The notes: generated by a model not told the origin, from the sequence alone. A stretch of DNA of 64,000 nucleotides from Vacuolonema iberomarrocanum LEGE 07170 (GCA_015207365.1 JADEXA010000027.1:23024-87023), one strand, 5' to 3'; shown: positions 8,360 to 17,587, counted from the first letter of the stretch. Translations and numbers: made by a program.

Positions 8360-9106
8360 ATGTCGAATGCTTCGTCTTCATCCTTGGCAGAAGAGATTGT
8401 GCAGGGCAAAGGTTACGTGCTGTTGCCAGAGCTGTTTACCCCTGAAGAAATGGCTGAAGCCAGAGCGCATATCCTACGCCGTGCGTCAGAGCAGCCTGAA
8501 GGCAAGTTTTTACACCAAGATGGGCGATCGCGCCTCTACGATTTGCTGAGTGAAACAGAAATTTTCCGACAAATGGTGCAGCATCCACAAGTGATTGAGG
8601 TGATAGACGCCATCCTAGGCAATAAGGTGGCGCTCGGTGGATTCTCTGCCCATATCCTCTATCCCGGCGCGAGCAATATGGGAGCACATGTGGATTATCC
8701 TTATTTCTTGATGAAACCTCCCTATCCGGCAACCCCAATTCTGGAAGTCCAGGCAATCTGGATGATGGAGGATTTTACGGAAACCAATGGTGCGCCGCTC
8801 GTTGCACCAGAAACACAAAAATTATGTCAACCTCCCATTCCACAAACATTTGAAAAACAGGCTCATAAAGTGATAGGAAAAGCAGGTTCCGTTATCCTCT
8901 CTCATGGTCTTTGCTGGCATGATACATCGACAAATCATACGGATGAACCGCGTGTATCTGTACTAGGAAATTACACTCCAAAGTACATCCGCCCGATAGA
9001 GAACCCTGAGCAACATATATCGGAACGTTTGTTTAAGGAAGTGAGTCCAAAATTAAGACAGTTGCTGGATGGTGAATTTCTGAAGTTTCCTTCTAAGGAT
9101 GAATAG
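8360..9106 (+). CDS. Phytanoyl-CoA dioxygenase (PhyH) family protein
   Basis: 248 residues of a non-haem Fe(II)/2-oxoglutarate oxygenase. The metal triad is visible: H110 and D112 in 'GAHVDYPY' and probably H187 in 'GLCWHDTS'. R198 is positioned to bind 2-oxoglutarate. The substrate is not deducible; bacterial PhyH proteins hydroxylate a wide range of small molecules. The ribosome-binding site AAGGAAGGA lies 10 bases before the ATG at 8360. There are no biosynthetic neighbours that would hint at a pathway. Confidence 0.86.
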   Translation: MSNASSSSLAEEIVQGKGYVLLPELFTPEEMAEARAHILRRASEQPEGKFLHQDGRSRLYDLLSETEIFRQMVQHPQVIEVIDAILGNKVALGGFSAHILYPGASNMGAHVDYPYFLMKPPYPATPILEVQAIWMMEDFTETNGAPLVAPETQKLCQPPIPQTFEKQAHKVIGKAGSVILSHGLCWHDTSTNHTDEPRVSVLGNYTPKYIRPIENPEQHISERLFKEVSPKLRQLLDGEFLKFPSKDE

Positions 9107-9311
9107 AGATATATCTATTAATTAGTTAAAGATAATCTGATAGGTGGGCGATCGTCTAGAGATATGCCTTGTAAGCTAGGTTCTGTCTGCCATACTTGCT
9201 CTACCAAGGCGAAATGTATGCCATCAGGAGTAGTGTGCTGTTTGAGTTAGGCTTCTCAACTTGCTGGGTACCTTAAGCTCAGAAAAGAGCGCATATTAGG
9301 AGCCTCGGTCG

Positions 9312-10031
9312 GTGGCAAAATTTTTGAACACAAGTGCTACCAATTATTTCCTAGAAGAACTAATCAAAACTGCCATGGATCGACTGATCTTGATTAGCCC
9401 ATTTCTTAAACTAAACGATCGCCTCAAAGAGTTACTAGAAGATAAGAATCGGCTCAAGATAGACGTTCGATTAGTTTATGGAAAAAATGAGTTGCAGCCA
9501 GAAGAGATTAATTGGCTGAGGGAGCTATCATTCATCCGCACCAGCTTTTGCAAAAATCTGCATGCAAAGTGCTATCTCAACGAAAAATCTTGCATTATCA
9601 CCAGCCTCAACCTCTACGAATTTAGCCAAGTAAACAACAATGAGATGGGTGTCTTGTTGAATCGTGCCGAAGATAGTGAATTGTATCGCGATGCCTATGA
9701 CGAGGCACAACGCATCATTCGGATTAGTGATGAAGTCCGGATGTCGCTTGAGCGCATTTCAACGGCTGATCCACATTCTGAAAAAGTTGAGGAAGCGGAA
9801 CCTGAAACTGGATGGACAAAACTTACCTCATCAAAGTTAGCCAAGAAGCTTGGCATCAGTACAAAAGAGCTGATGGAAAAACTGACGGTTGCAGGCTATC
9901 TGGAGATTAAGGAAGACAAACATTACCTGACTCCAAAAAGTAAGGAAATGGGTGGAGAATTTCGGATGGGTAAGTTTGGCCCCTATTTCTTGTGGCCTGA
10001 ATCTATCTCTGTGGAACCTGTGGAGCCTTAA
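9312..10031 (+). CDS. Phospholipase D-like protein with C-terminal winged helix
   Basis: 239 residues starting at GTG 9312, with AGGAG nine bases upstream. Residues ~10-135 form a PLD-like domain with one HKD-type motif: H84 and K86 in 'NLHAKCYLNEKS', followed by S98/N100 and 'NNNEMGV'. A single HKD motif implies action as a dimer. Residues ~165-215 ('LTSSKLAKKLGISTKELMEKL...GYLE') form a winged-helix-like DNA-binding region. Small PLD-family proteins include nucleases such as Nuc and restriction enzymes such as BfiI. The composition is richer in Lys and AT than the neighbours, which is compatible with horizontal transfer. Nuclease function is inference. Confidence 0.75.
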   Translation: MAKFLNTSATNYFLEELIKTAMDRLILISPFLKLNDRLKELLEDKNRLKIDVRLVYGKNELQPEEINWLRELSFIRTSFCKNLHAKCYLNEKSCIITSLNLYEFSQVNNNEMGVLLNRAEDSELYRDAYDEAQRIIRISDEVRMSLERISTADPHSEKVEEAEPETGWTKLTSSKLAKKLGISTKELMEKLTVAGYLEIKEDKHYLTPKSKEMGGEFRMGKFGPYFLWPESISVEPVEP

Positions 10032-10074
10032 CGTAAACGAATTGACAGATCACGTTGCCAGAACTCCATAGCGC

Positions 10075-13000
10075 TTACGGTTCGGAAGCTGGATTCTGGG
10101 CAGTGGTGGTGGATCCGGCGGTTTCTTCGCGGATGTCTGACCAGGGAATCATGGGGTCTTGGGCGAGGCGGTGGGCGACCTCGTAGGCTCCGTAGCGGTT
10201 GAGGTGGCTGGGGTCGGAGAAGTAGTCGTACTCCGTTGTCCAGACTTCGGATAGGTCGCGGAAATAGAAATTGGGATATTCGCTAGCGGTTTGCAGCATG
10301 AACTGGCGAAATTCTTGCTCATAGGCTTGGCGATCGCCATCCAGATACTCATCCGTCAGCGGCAAATTGACGAAGACAACGGGAATCTGGCGATCGTCCA
10401 TCGCCGCGAGCAAATCATGCATGGCATCGGTTTGACTTCCGGTGAGGCGGAAGTTTTCGTAGTCGCTGTCGTAGCGTCCAGCAACCCGCGCGAAATCCTG
10501 GTAGTACGTAGCGGGGTTGAACTGCAAGGCAATGGGTAGGAAGCCATCGAAGTCCACCATTTCTCGCCCTTGCTCGGACAGAGATTGGAGGGATTCTGGT
10601 GGTAGGGAGCCTTGGTTGCCCAAGCCCACGGTTTCGGCAGGGATGAAGGATTCAGCAGGGACGAAGCGGGCGACCGTTTCCTGGATGGTGGTCTTGAAGC
10701 GATCGCGTAATGTAAAGGCACTCGATGCATTGCCCAGGGTTTCGCTGAGGGTGCGATCGATCGCCTCATAGCTTGCCGTCAGCGAGGCATTGATTCCCGT
10801 GGGTGCCTCTTCGGCTTCTTCTAAATCGGCTTCGACCGTGAGAATTTCTGAAAGATCGGGACGCTCCAGATTTCCCTGCTGCCAATCACGATAGCCAGGG
10901 GACACTGCAATGCCGTTGTAGGTCACATCAACCGTGCTGCTATTGAAAGCACGAGCACCATCTGCCCAAATCACCACCTCTGGCAACTGTGAAGGTTCCA
11001 ACAAATGTGCCAGGACAAATTCCACAACCTGTGCCGTCGCGCCATTAATGGCAAAGTTGAATACTGTCACATCTTCGTAGCCCAGTTCTGCCAGCTCCTC
11101 TTGCAGCGCCGCCGGATCGATTCCCCGCAGGGCACGGGAGCTACCGACGATGAGGACATCCGAGGCAGCCGCCTGTTCGCGCATCCGTTCGTAGTAGAGC
11201 AGCAGCTTTTCATCCAGTTGCGGCGCGTTGAACGTGGGGTAGGGCGATTCGCTAGCCAAGATCTCGGCAGTGATCAATTGCTCCTGCACGGTGTCGGGGG
11301 TATAAGGCAGGTCGCTGGCCGTCATCAGTTCTGCATCCTCTGTCGCAGGCTCATCGCCAAAGCGAACGAAGCTGTCGGGGTCATCCGTCTCGCCCTCGAC
11401 AGCGCCCTCACCAACAGCCTCTCCCTCGGGTCGGGGGATATCTTCTATCCGAGCCACAGCGGTGGTTTGAGTCGCTTCGTCGGGACGCCCCAACCAGCGA
11501 GCAATGCCCAGATCGGCCTGGACGGCCAGCAGCAGTCCTGCTGCGCCCCAAACCATGGCCAAGGCCCATCCAGGTTTCCGTTGCTGCGTTCCGGTGAGTT
11601 TGGGGGGTTCGCTCACGCCCGATGCCACAGCAGGCACAAAGAGGTGAGAGCGTAGTAAGAAGTTGTGGATGCCGCTGGCGAAGCGATCGCGCGTCTGTTG
11701 CCAGGCGCTCTGCACATCCTCGGTTGTGAGATCGGGACGATACGCCTCCTCATCGGTTGGCGCAATCAGTTCACTGACATAGGCTTCGCTGGCCGCAAAT
11801 TCGGGGGTTGCTTCGGGCACCAAGCGAGGACGGGAAAGGAAGTTGGCGCGCTTGCCCCAAATGGGTTTCTTCTGTCCGGCTCGTCGTCCATACACGCGAA
11901 CTCCAGCCAGGTTCGGCATACGCAAATCTCGCAGGAAGCGCTCGACCGCAGGGCTCACGATCTCTGGATCGGGGCACACCGGAGCATCGGTCATGATGTG
12001 TAGCACGCTCCGCCCCATCTCCTCGGGCTTGGAGACCACTTGCACCCGCACCCCACCCGTTGCCAATTGTTGCTCCAGGTCGGGGTTGAGTAAGCGCGTG
12101 AGCAAGAAGGCGATCGCCTGTAGGTTCGCCCCCCTTGCCCGATCCATGGTCGAAGCGGCGCGCTCTGGCTTAGTTTTCCCAGGTAAATCTAGGCATATCA
12201 ACCAATCTGATGCCTCGGTACCCGCAGCATCGCCATACATCATGGCGGTATGGATGCCTTGGGGCGAGAGGTCATTCAGCAGAGGTTCGGCGATCGCCTG
12301 CACCGTCTCTTGTGGCGGCGATTGGGGCGCATCATTCGCATCCTCAATGACATTCGGTGTGTCCACCCACCCACAGGTCAGGTGCAGCGTCGCATCCTGC
12401 AACGAGGCACTGGAAAGCGCAATATTTTCTGGCTCGAACGCCCGATCAAGCAAGTGGGCGATCGCTTGCACATCGCCCCAGTGAGCCCAATCCCGCAGCA
12501 TTTCCGTCGGCGGTGTCAGATCAACCCGCAACATCCAGTCGGGGGTTGGCTCTCCCCGCACCTGCATCACGACAACCGCATCCCGGAAGCCTTCGAGATT
12601 GAGGCTGCGAATCTGTTGGGCGATCGCCTCTGCCAGTGCCGACGGTTCTGGGCTATAGGTGGCTTCGCACTGCACCCACAGCCGTTTTTGGCGGTCGGGC
12701 ATCGTCGCCGAAGGCACATCTCGAATCTTTGCCCGCACTGTCAGACCATGGGAGCTAAGCGCATGGGTGAGCCGACGGGCGATCGCTTTTGTCGGCTTCT
12801 CGGCTGGTACAGTCGCTGGCGGTGCCGCTTCGGGTTCTGGGGCAACGTCGGCTTCCTCTGCCACGCCACCTTCTGAAGCATCCTCAGCAGGTATATCAGT
12901 GGATGGTTCGTCGTCATCATCCAATACGAGCGTCGGCGCGACAGCTGGCAGAACGAGGATGTTGTCGTCCACCTCCTGAACGTCGCTTTCTGAAGCGTCT

Positions 13001-14409
13001 ACAGCCTCCTGACTCTGCTCTCCTGAGCTAGAAGACGCGTCTGTTGATGGTTCGGTGGGCTCTGTCGTCTCAGACTGAACCTCACGCTCTGCTACTTCTA
13101 CGGCATCCTGACCGTCATCTAGAGACCTTTGGGATGCGTCCTCTGAGGGTTCGGTTACCTCTGTGGGCTCTGCGGCCTCAGACTGAACCTCACTCTCTGC
13201 TGCTTCTACGACATCCTGACCATGATCCAGAGACCCTTGGGACGCGTCCTCTGAAGGTTCGGTTACCGCTGCAATTTCGGACGGGGCGATCGCCGCCTCA
13301 TCCTCAACCACCGCCTCGTCTGCAACCGCAACCTCAGAATCAGCCGCTACCTCATGCTCCTCAACGGTCGCCATCTCTGAATCAACCACCGCATCAGCAT
13401 TCGCATCGGCATCAACGACCGCATCGTCCACCAGACTGGCGGTTAGCTCTGCGTCTTCAGCAGCCGTTTCCATTTCAGCCAAATCGGCTAGCATCAGGTC
13501 GGCGTCAGGTAACGCATCGGGTAGGAGCGTCTCGGTCGGAGCCTCGTCATCCGCAGCAATGTCCTCTTCCGTAGCGAGGGATGCTTCAGCCGCTTCATCA
13601 ATGACCGCTTCATCCGGTAGAAGAGACGATTCGGCCTCATCCGCTATGACTTCAACGGCTTCATCTGCTGTGACTTCGTCTGCTAGAGACAGCTCATCAG
13701 ATTCTTCGTCGTCTTCCACAGGCGGCTGCATGAAATCTGTGTGCCATCCCGCTTCTGTGAGGTTGATCGGTGCTGGGGGAATGGCCTCTGCTTCTGGAGC
13801 AAGATCTTCGGCGATCGCCATCCCATCCTGATCCACCGACTCAAAATGGGGCATATCAGAGGCTGTCGGCAATTCAAACGACTCTGGCTCAGCTTCAGTC
13901 GCTAGCTCGGTTGCGGGAACTGGCGCATCCAGAGGCTCCGTTTCGTCAAGCTGTTCGAGAGGGGAGGCGATTGCCTCTTCCTGAGTCGGATCTTCTGCTG
14001 CATCCAAATCGGCATTGGCAGGGGCGTCATCCGCATAGTCAGCTAGCGCTCTTTCCCACGCCTCCGTCTGCATCTGCTGCCACTGCTCGATATGCTGCTC
14101 TAGCTGGTCGAGAGTAATGGAACTGCTCCATTGCGATTGCCGATTGTCCGACTGCCGCCCATAGAGAAAAACTTGTTCAATTTCCGGTTGGTTGGCTGGT
14201 ACCAAGGTGTTGAGGTCAACCACTCGCAGCGCCGGTAGCAGCCTCCCCAGCAGTTCTAGCTGGCTGGGCAACTCGTCCGCTTCGCAGTACACATGAAGAT
14301 TGTGCCCCCGCAACTGAAACCGCACGCGCATTTCATCCAGCGCAACCGTTTCGTTGAACCAATATGCCAGGGGGGACTTGCCCCGTGTTGTTGATGTAGA
14401 GTGAACCAT
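10075..14409 (-). CDS. Giant membrane protein: repeat domains, acidic linker, SGNH/DUF1574 C-terminus
   Basis: 1,444 residues. A globular N-terminal unit (~25-100) contains 'LHVYCEADELP' and 'VFLYGRQ'. A long Glu/Asp/Ala-rich, probably disordered linker (~115-520) follows, containing three tandem ~35-residue repeats of 'TEPSEDASQ-SLD-GQD-VE-AE-EVQSE'. Three more copies of the N-terminal unit follow near 540-640, 650-755 and 765-870 ('AIAHLLDRAFEP', 'AIAFLLTRLLNP', 'GVRVYGRR'). One membrane segment lies at ~935-955. The C-terminus has SGNH-like motifs: 'VLIVGSSRALRG' (block I Ser, ~1088) and 'DPSHLNRYGA' (Asp-x-x-His, ~1400), as in DUF1574/AlgX-like proteins. This suggests a periplasmic esterase or acyltransferase domain tethered to a cytoplasmic multi-repeat region. 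The substrate is unknown; envelope polysaccharide is a guess. Confidence 0.82.
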   Translation of the reverse strand: MVHSTSTTRGKSPLAYWFNETVALDEMRVRFQLRGHNLHVYCEADELPSQLELLGRLLPALRVVDLNTLVPANQPEIEQVFLYGRQSDNRQSQWSSSITLDQLEQHIEQWQQMQTEAWERALADYADDAPANADLDAAEDPTQEEAIASPLEQLDETEPLDAPVPATELATEAEPESFELPTASDMPHFESVDQDGMAIAEDLAPEAEAIPPAPINLTEAGWHTDFMQPPVEDDEESDELSLADEVTADEAVEVIADEAESSLLPDEAVIDEAAEASLATEEDIAADDEAPTETLLPDALPDADLMLADLAEMETAAEDAELTASLVDDAVVDADANADAVVDSEMATVEEHEVAADSEVAVADEAVVEDEAAIAPSEIAAVTEPSEDASQGSLDHGQDVVEAAESEVQSEAAEPTEVTEPSEDASQRSLDDGQDAVEVAEREVQSETTEPTEPSTDASSSSGEQSQEAVDASESDVQEVDDNILVLPAVAPTLVLDDDDEPSTDIPAEDASEGGVAEEADVAPEPEAAPPATVPAEKPTKAIARRLTHALSSHGLTVRAKIRDVPSATMPDRQKRLWVQCEATYSPEPSALAEAIAQQIRSLNLEGFRDAVVVMQVRGEPTPDWMLRVDLTPPTEMLRDWAHWGDVQAIAHLLDRAFEPENIALSSASLQDATLHLTCGWVDTPNVIEDANDAPQSPPQETVQAIAEPLLNDLSPQGIHTAMMYGDAAGTEASDWLICLDLPGKTKPERAASTMDRARGANLQAIAFLLTRLLNPDLEQQLATGGVRVQVVSKPEEMGRSVLHIMTDAPVCPDPEIVSPAVERFLRDLRMPNLAGVRVYGRRAGQKKPIWGKRANFLSRPRLVPEATPEFAASEAYVSELIAPTDEEAYRPDLTTEDVQSAWQQTRDRFASGIHNFLLRSHLFVPAVASGVSEPPKLTGTQQRKPGWALAMVWGAAGLLLAVQADLGIARWLGRPDEATQTTAVARIEDIPRPEGEAVGEGAVEGETDDPDSFVRFGDEPATEDAELMTASDLPYTPDTVQEQLITAEILASESPYPTFNAPQLDEKLLLYYERMREQAAASDVLIVGSSRALRGIDPAALQEELAELGYEDVTVFNFAINGATAQVVEFVLAHLLEPSQLPEVVIWADGARAFNSSTVDVTYNGIAVSPGYRDWQQGNLERPDLSEILTVEADLEEAEEAPTGINASLTASYEAIDRTLSETLGNASSAFTLRDRFKTTIQETVARFVPAESFIPAETVGLGNQGSLPPESLQSLSEQGREMVDFDGFLPIALQFNPATYYQDFARVAGRYDSDYENFRLTGSQTDAMHDLLAAMDDRQIPVVFVNLPLTDEYLDGDRQAYEQEFRQFMLQTASEYPNFYFRDLSEVWTTEYDYFSDPSHLNRYGAYEVAHRLAQDPMIPWSDIREETAGSTTTAQNPASEP

Positions 14410-14655
14410 GCTTCAGGCCAACCGTGCGATCGCAGTGTCAAGACGCAGCACCGGGACAGAGCAAATCTGCCATTTAGAGATAACACAATTTTCTCGATTC
14501 GGAGCGGGTTTTCACTCTTGCCCTACTTCCTCCTCCAGGGTAACGCAGGGAAAAACCACCGATTACACTGAGAATAGTAAGGGTTTTAACCTCTATCAAG
14601 CTTGAACCCTATTGCTCTCTTTCCCGAGGATCACTATCCCATACTGAGGTAAATG

Positions 14656-14859
14656 ATGTCAGACCGGAAACAACCCACACAAATTGAAGCCCATGAACTG
14701 CTGCTTAGCGCTGCCACTGTTCCGCTTTTGGCAGGATTAATCGCGGCTCGCGTTGCCAGCGAAATGGTGATGAATCTGAGCCAAGCCAGCGAGGAAATCT
14801 TTCGGGGCGATCGCCTCCCCATCCTCCACTTCACGCAGTCTCCCGATTCCGAATCGTAG
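14656..14859 (+). CDS. Small conserved cyanobacterial protein
   Basis: 67 residues; the second of two adjacent ATGs fits the GAGG ribosome-binding site better. A hydrophobic stretch 'LLLSAATVPLLAGLIAARVA' is followed by 'SQASEEIFRGDRLPILHF', which resembles small cyanobacterial proteins of unknown function that I recall with the same 'ASEEIFRGDRLP' motif. It is probably a one-helix membrane-associated protein. It is divergent from the giant gene, about 245 bases away. Confidence 0.68.
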   Translation: MSDRKQPTQIEAHELLLSAATVPLLAGLIAARVASEMVMNLSQASEEIFRGDRLPILHFTQSPDSES

Positions 14860-15015
14860 ATAGACTTGCTGTTGAGTTGAACGAATTAAAACCCGACCCG
14901 CGCAATGCTAACGCGTAGGACGCGATCGTATTTAGTTGGATTTACCTGTCCAGCCCTGTCTACAAGCGGGTGATCGCCTAAAATTCATGGAAAGTGTTCT
15001 AATGGGAGCAGGGCA

Positions 15016-15591
15016 ATGATCGCAGCCTATCCACATCAGCCTTTGACCCCACAGCAATATTTCGAGTGGGAAGCCCAGCAGGAATTGCGATACGAGTATT
15101 TCGATGGCGATGTTTTTGCAATGACTGGGGGTTCGTTACCCCATGCTGATATTGCCCTCAATATTGCCAGTATCCTGCGATCGCATCTGAGAGGACGGTG
15201 CAAGGTCAGAAACTCAGATGCCAAAGTGGGCATTACGGATGATGGACCGTTTATCTATCCTGATGTCAGTGTGACCTGTGATGAGCGTGATCGCACAGCC
15301 CAAAAGTTTTCCCGCTATCCATGCTTGATCGTAGAAGTTATTTCTCCGAGCACTGAGGCGTATGACCGAGGCGGCAAGTTTGGCCTCTATCGGAAACTCG
15401 AAACCTTGAAGGAATATGTTTTAGTTGGTTCTGCAACAAAGACAATTGATATATTCCGGCGTGATGATGAGGGTGGATGGATGTTTATCCCCTATGGCGA
15501 AGGAGCTGACATTGCGTTAGTAAGCGTTGGCATTGAAGTTTCAATGGATGACATTTATGAAGATGTCATCCTCGACGCCTCGGAAGTATAA
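15016..15591 (+). CDS. Uma2 family (DUF820) restriction-endonuclease-like protein
   Basis: 191 residues. It begins with the Uma2 hallmark 'LTPQQYFEWEAQQELRYEYFDGDVFAMTGGS'. It continues with 'PDVSVTCDERD' and 'PCLIVEVISPSTEAYDRGGKFGLYRKL', which carries the acidic and Lys residues of a PD-(D/E)XK-type fold. Cyanobacteria carry dozens of these genes per genome, and their function is unresolved. The ribosome-binding site GGAGCAGGGCA precedes the ATG. Its 3' end overlaps an antisense frame (see 15541). Confidence 0.88.
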   Translation: MIAAYPHQPLTPQQYFEWEAQQELRYEYFDGDVFAMTGGSLPHADIALNIASILRSHLRGRCKVRNSDAKVGITDDGPFIYPDVSVTCDERDRTAQKFSRYPCLIVEVISPSTEAYDRGGKFGLYRKLETLKEYVLVGSATKTIDIFRRDDEGGWMFIPYGEGADIALVSVGIEVSMDDIYEDVILDASEV

Positions 15592-15801
15592 GGGGATGGT
15601 GTTTTCCTTGCAGTCCCAAAAGCCAAAAAAAGAGGGAAGAGAACTAGACTCTCTTCCCCCGGACTTATTTTCTTGATTGAGCTTTTTCTTCAACGTCTTG
15701 AACTGTTTGCGGAGTTGGCGCTGTCGGGCGCTGCCGCCTCGTCCCTTATCGTTTCGTCCTTTGCGGCGAGGGGACTCCCACCGCTTCAATTGTTGTGCCA
15801 T
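15541..15801 (-). CDS. Possible small basic protein
   Basis: 86 codons. The first ~48 residues are highly basic (RRKGRNDKGRGG, RQRQLRKQFKTLKKKL), reminiscent of RNA-binding proteins, and a very good ribosome-binding site (AGGAGGG, eight bases before the ATG) precedes them. Beyond that the frame runs through a hairpin with a T-run that looks like its own terminator (15634-15658) and into antisense of the Uma2 gene. The real product may therefore be shorter or frameshifted. I do not recognise the family. Confidence 0.4.
   Translation of the reverse strand: MAQQLKRWESPRRKGRNDKGRGGSARQRQLRKQFKTLKKKLNQENKSGGRESSSLPSFFGFWDCKENTIPLYFRGVEDDIFINVIH
15634..15658 (-). terminator. Rho-independent terminator, minus strand
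   Basis: Stem GGGAAGAG/CTCTTCCC with a 9-base loop. On the minus strand it is followed by CTCTTTTTTTGG. It would end transcripts entering from the small basic ORF, although that reading frame formally continues past it. Confidence 0.55.
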
Positions 15802-16033
15802 CTAAAAGCCCTCCTATCGGGCAGTTCAAATTTGCCAATCCAATAATGAGCAAGAAATACTACAAGTTCATCATTTTATACTACAAGCATAGCACACGCA
15901 GTCTACAGTATCTTGTACGGATTCTCCCCATACTTGGGCCATGCAAGATTAACAGTCTTGCTACGTTACCTGGGCAGAGCAGGTTTAATTGAGGAAAGCA
16001 ACTTTTTAGGGCGATCGCCTCCCACAGCAAGCC

Positions 16034-16384
16034 ATGAAACACACTACCCTCGCAACCCTGACCGACGAAGCCGTATCCCACAATCCTGAGATTCGCAAAA
16101 AGGTGATGCTCCGACCGGGAGATTTGCCGCCACTCACCAACTTTTCCCAGGCACGGTTTGCCCCTGGATTGATTGCCCCAGCCCATGATCACAAAGACAT
16201 GTACGAAGTGTTTTTCGTAGAAGCCGGTAATGGCACCATCACCATCGACGGCACCCCCCACGCGCTGTTACCCGGAACCTGCATTACCGTTGAGCCAGGC
16301 GAAGTTCACGAAGTTGCCAATCCAGGCACAGAGGAATTGGTACTGACCTACTTTGGCGTCCTGACGACTCCTCCGGCACCGTAA
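16034..16384 (+). CDS. Cupin domain protein
   Basis: 116 residues, a single cupin_2 barrel. Motif 1 is 'GLIAPAHDHKDMYEVFFVEAG' (His-x-His and Glu ligands) and motif 2 is 'PGEVHEVANPG' (His ligand), so a metal site is probably intact. Small stand-alone cupins bind or isomerise small metabolites, and no substrate is evident. The ATG at 16034 follows a HIP1-containing leader. A hairpin with a T-run directly downstream may terminate it. Confidence 0.85.
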   Translation: MKHTTLATLTDEAVSHNPEIRKKVMLRPGDLPPLTNFSQARFAPGLIAPAHDHKDMYEVFFVEAGNGTITIDGTPHALLPGTCITVEPGEVHEVANPGTEELVLTYFGVLTTPPAP

Positions 16385-16487
16385 TACCCATTCGCGAGGA
16401 GTCACGATCGAGCATTTTGTAAAACCCTCGCAGTGCAAGGGTTTTACAAAATGCTCGGTTTTTGATTTTCCTAGGATGGGTATACCC
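16384..16487. repeat. Hairpin element, family E; probable terminator
   Basis: Inner perfect stem 16409-16457 (CGAGCATTTTGTAAAACCCT and complement) followed by GTTTTTGATTTT. Outer imperfect inverted ends ATACCCATTCGCGAGG / CCTAGGATGGGTAT. The layout and the GAGCATT/AATGCTC stem match the element at 21785-21870. Confidence 0.7.
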
Positions 16488-16519
16488 ATTCACCGACGCC
16501 AAATCCGACCCGCCATGAA

Positions 16520-17230
16520 TCAACGGCGACGACGGGCATTGACACGAATCAAAAAGCCTCGGCTGAGCCCTGTATCCCAACCCCGAATCCGAACCTTGAT
16601 GCGGCTCCGGGTAACCGTGCCTGTGATGCGTGTGTTCTGGCGCATCGTGTAGGGCCAGGGCGTTACAATACCGAGTCCGATGTCACGCAAAGAGGTAATA
16701 CTGTTAACCGCCAGGGCTTCTGCCTGGTGCGTGTCACTCAATCGCCCTATCATCCGTTTGCCGTTCAGGCGGAAGCTCCAATACTGAGCCAGATAACCGC
16801 CTCGGAAGTTGTAGGGAATGGCGGAAAAGGTTGAGAATGCCCCCAGACGGTTGGCTGCAATTTCTGAGGGCGTGGAGCCAATACTGAAGCTGAAAGGATT
16901 GCGCTCTCGAATGCCCGCAGCCGACTTAAGACGCCCTAGTTGCGCCACAACTCCCGTTTGATGATTTGACACGCCTTCAATCCGTCCTGTCAGTACATTG
17001 CGAAACGCAATGCGAATCCGGGCTTTGCCTCGATAGACCCCAAACAGGCGACGAATGCGTCGAGGAATCGCTGGAGCAGCCGCAGAACTACGGCCTTGAA
17101 GCGATAGAGTGCTCCCGTCCAGATCAGCCGTCGGCGTCACCGGACTTGAGGACGGCAGCAGGGCATTCATCTGCCTGGCAAATGCCCGTTGATTTGTGTT
17201 CCGTTGGCCAACCGATGATGCGTGTGTCAT
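16520..17230 (-). CDS. Unrecognised basic protein
   Basis: 236 residues from the ATG at 17230 (TTG at 17245 or GTG at 17239 are alternatives). The first ~50 residues are Ser/Ala/Gln-rich and look disordered. The rest is rich in Arg, Gly and aromatic residues ('RRIRRLFGVYRGKARIRIAFRNV', 'YNFRGGYLAQYWSFRLNGKR', 'RIKVRIRGWDTG') and ends RVNARRRR. There is no signal peptide or membrane segment, and I do not recognise the family. The strong positive charge suggests binding to nucleic acid or an acidic surface (inference). Confidence 0.6.
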   Translation of the reverse strand: MTHASSVGQRNTNQRAFARQMNALLPSSSPVTPTADLDGSTLSLQGRSSAAAPAIPRRIRRLFGVYRGKARIRIAFRNVLTGRIEGVSNHQTGVVAQLGRLKSAAGIRERNPFSFSIGSTPSEIAANRLGAFSTFSAIPYNFRGGYLAQYWSFRLNGKRMIGRLSDTHQAEALAVNSITSLRDIGLGIVTPWPYTMRQNTRITGTVTRSRIKVRIRGWDTGLSRGFLIRVNARRRR

Positions 17231-17587
17231 GATGCTCACTCTCAAAGCGATCGCACACCCATGCTACGACGCCCATTTCACTAGAGATATTGAGCTTTAG
17301 AGGAATTTTAGCTTGTAGATAATTTTGTTTACCTTGACCCGTATTTCTACTGATCTTGCGCCAGTTCATCTGTCTGGCCTGATTGGAGCGATCGGAGCGA
17401 TCGAGCGTCCTTGCAACGACGAAATCGCTCGCCTCACGATAGCTTGGCTTGCATCACATAATCCTGGGTTATCCAGTCTCCTTATTTCCTCTGTCGCCAA
17501 TCCTAATCGGTTGGAATAGGATGTATAAACGGTGCATTGCCCTGCGTCTCTCACCACTTACTCTTTTCACTTAACGCCCGTTTTCTC
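17231..17587. other. Divergent intergenic region
   Basis: 357 bases between two divergent genes. It contains a short repeat of GATCGGAGC (17390-17403). No gene or clear promoter boxes. Confidence 0.35.

Noticed and set aside
13044..13574. Pro/Leu/Arg-rich plus-strand frame in the giant gene
   Set aside because: Produced by the GC-rich acidic repeats read in antisense; low-complexity translation.
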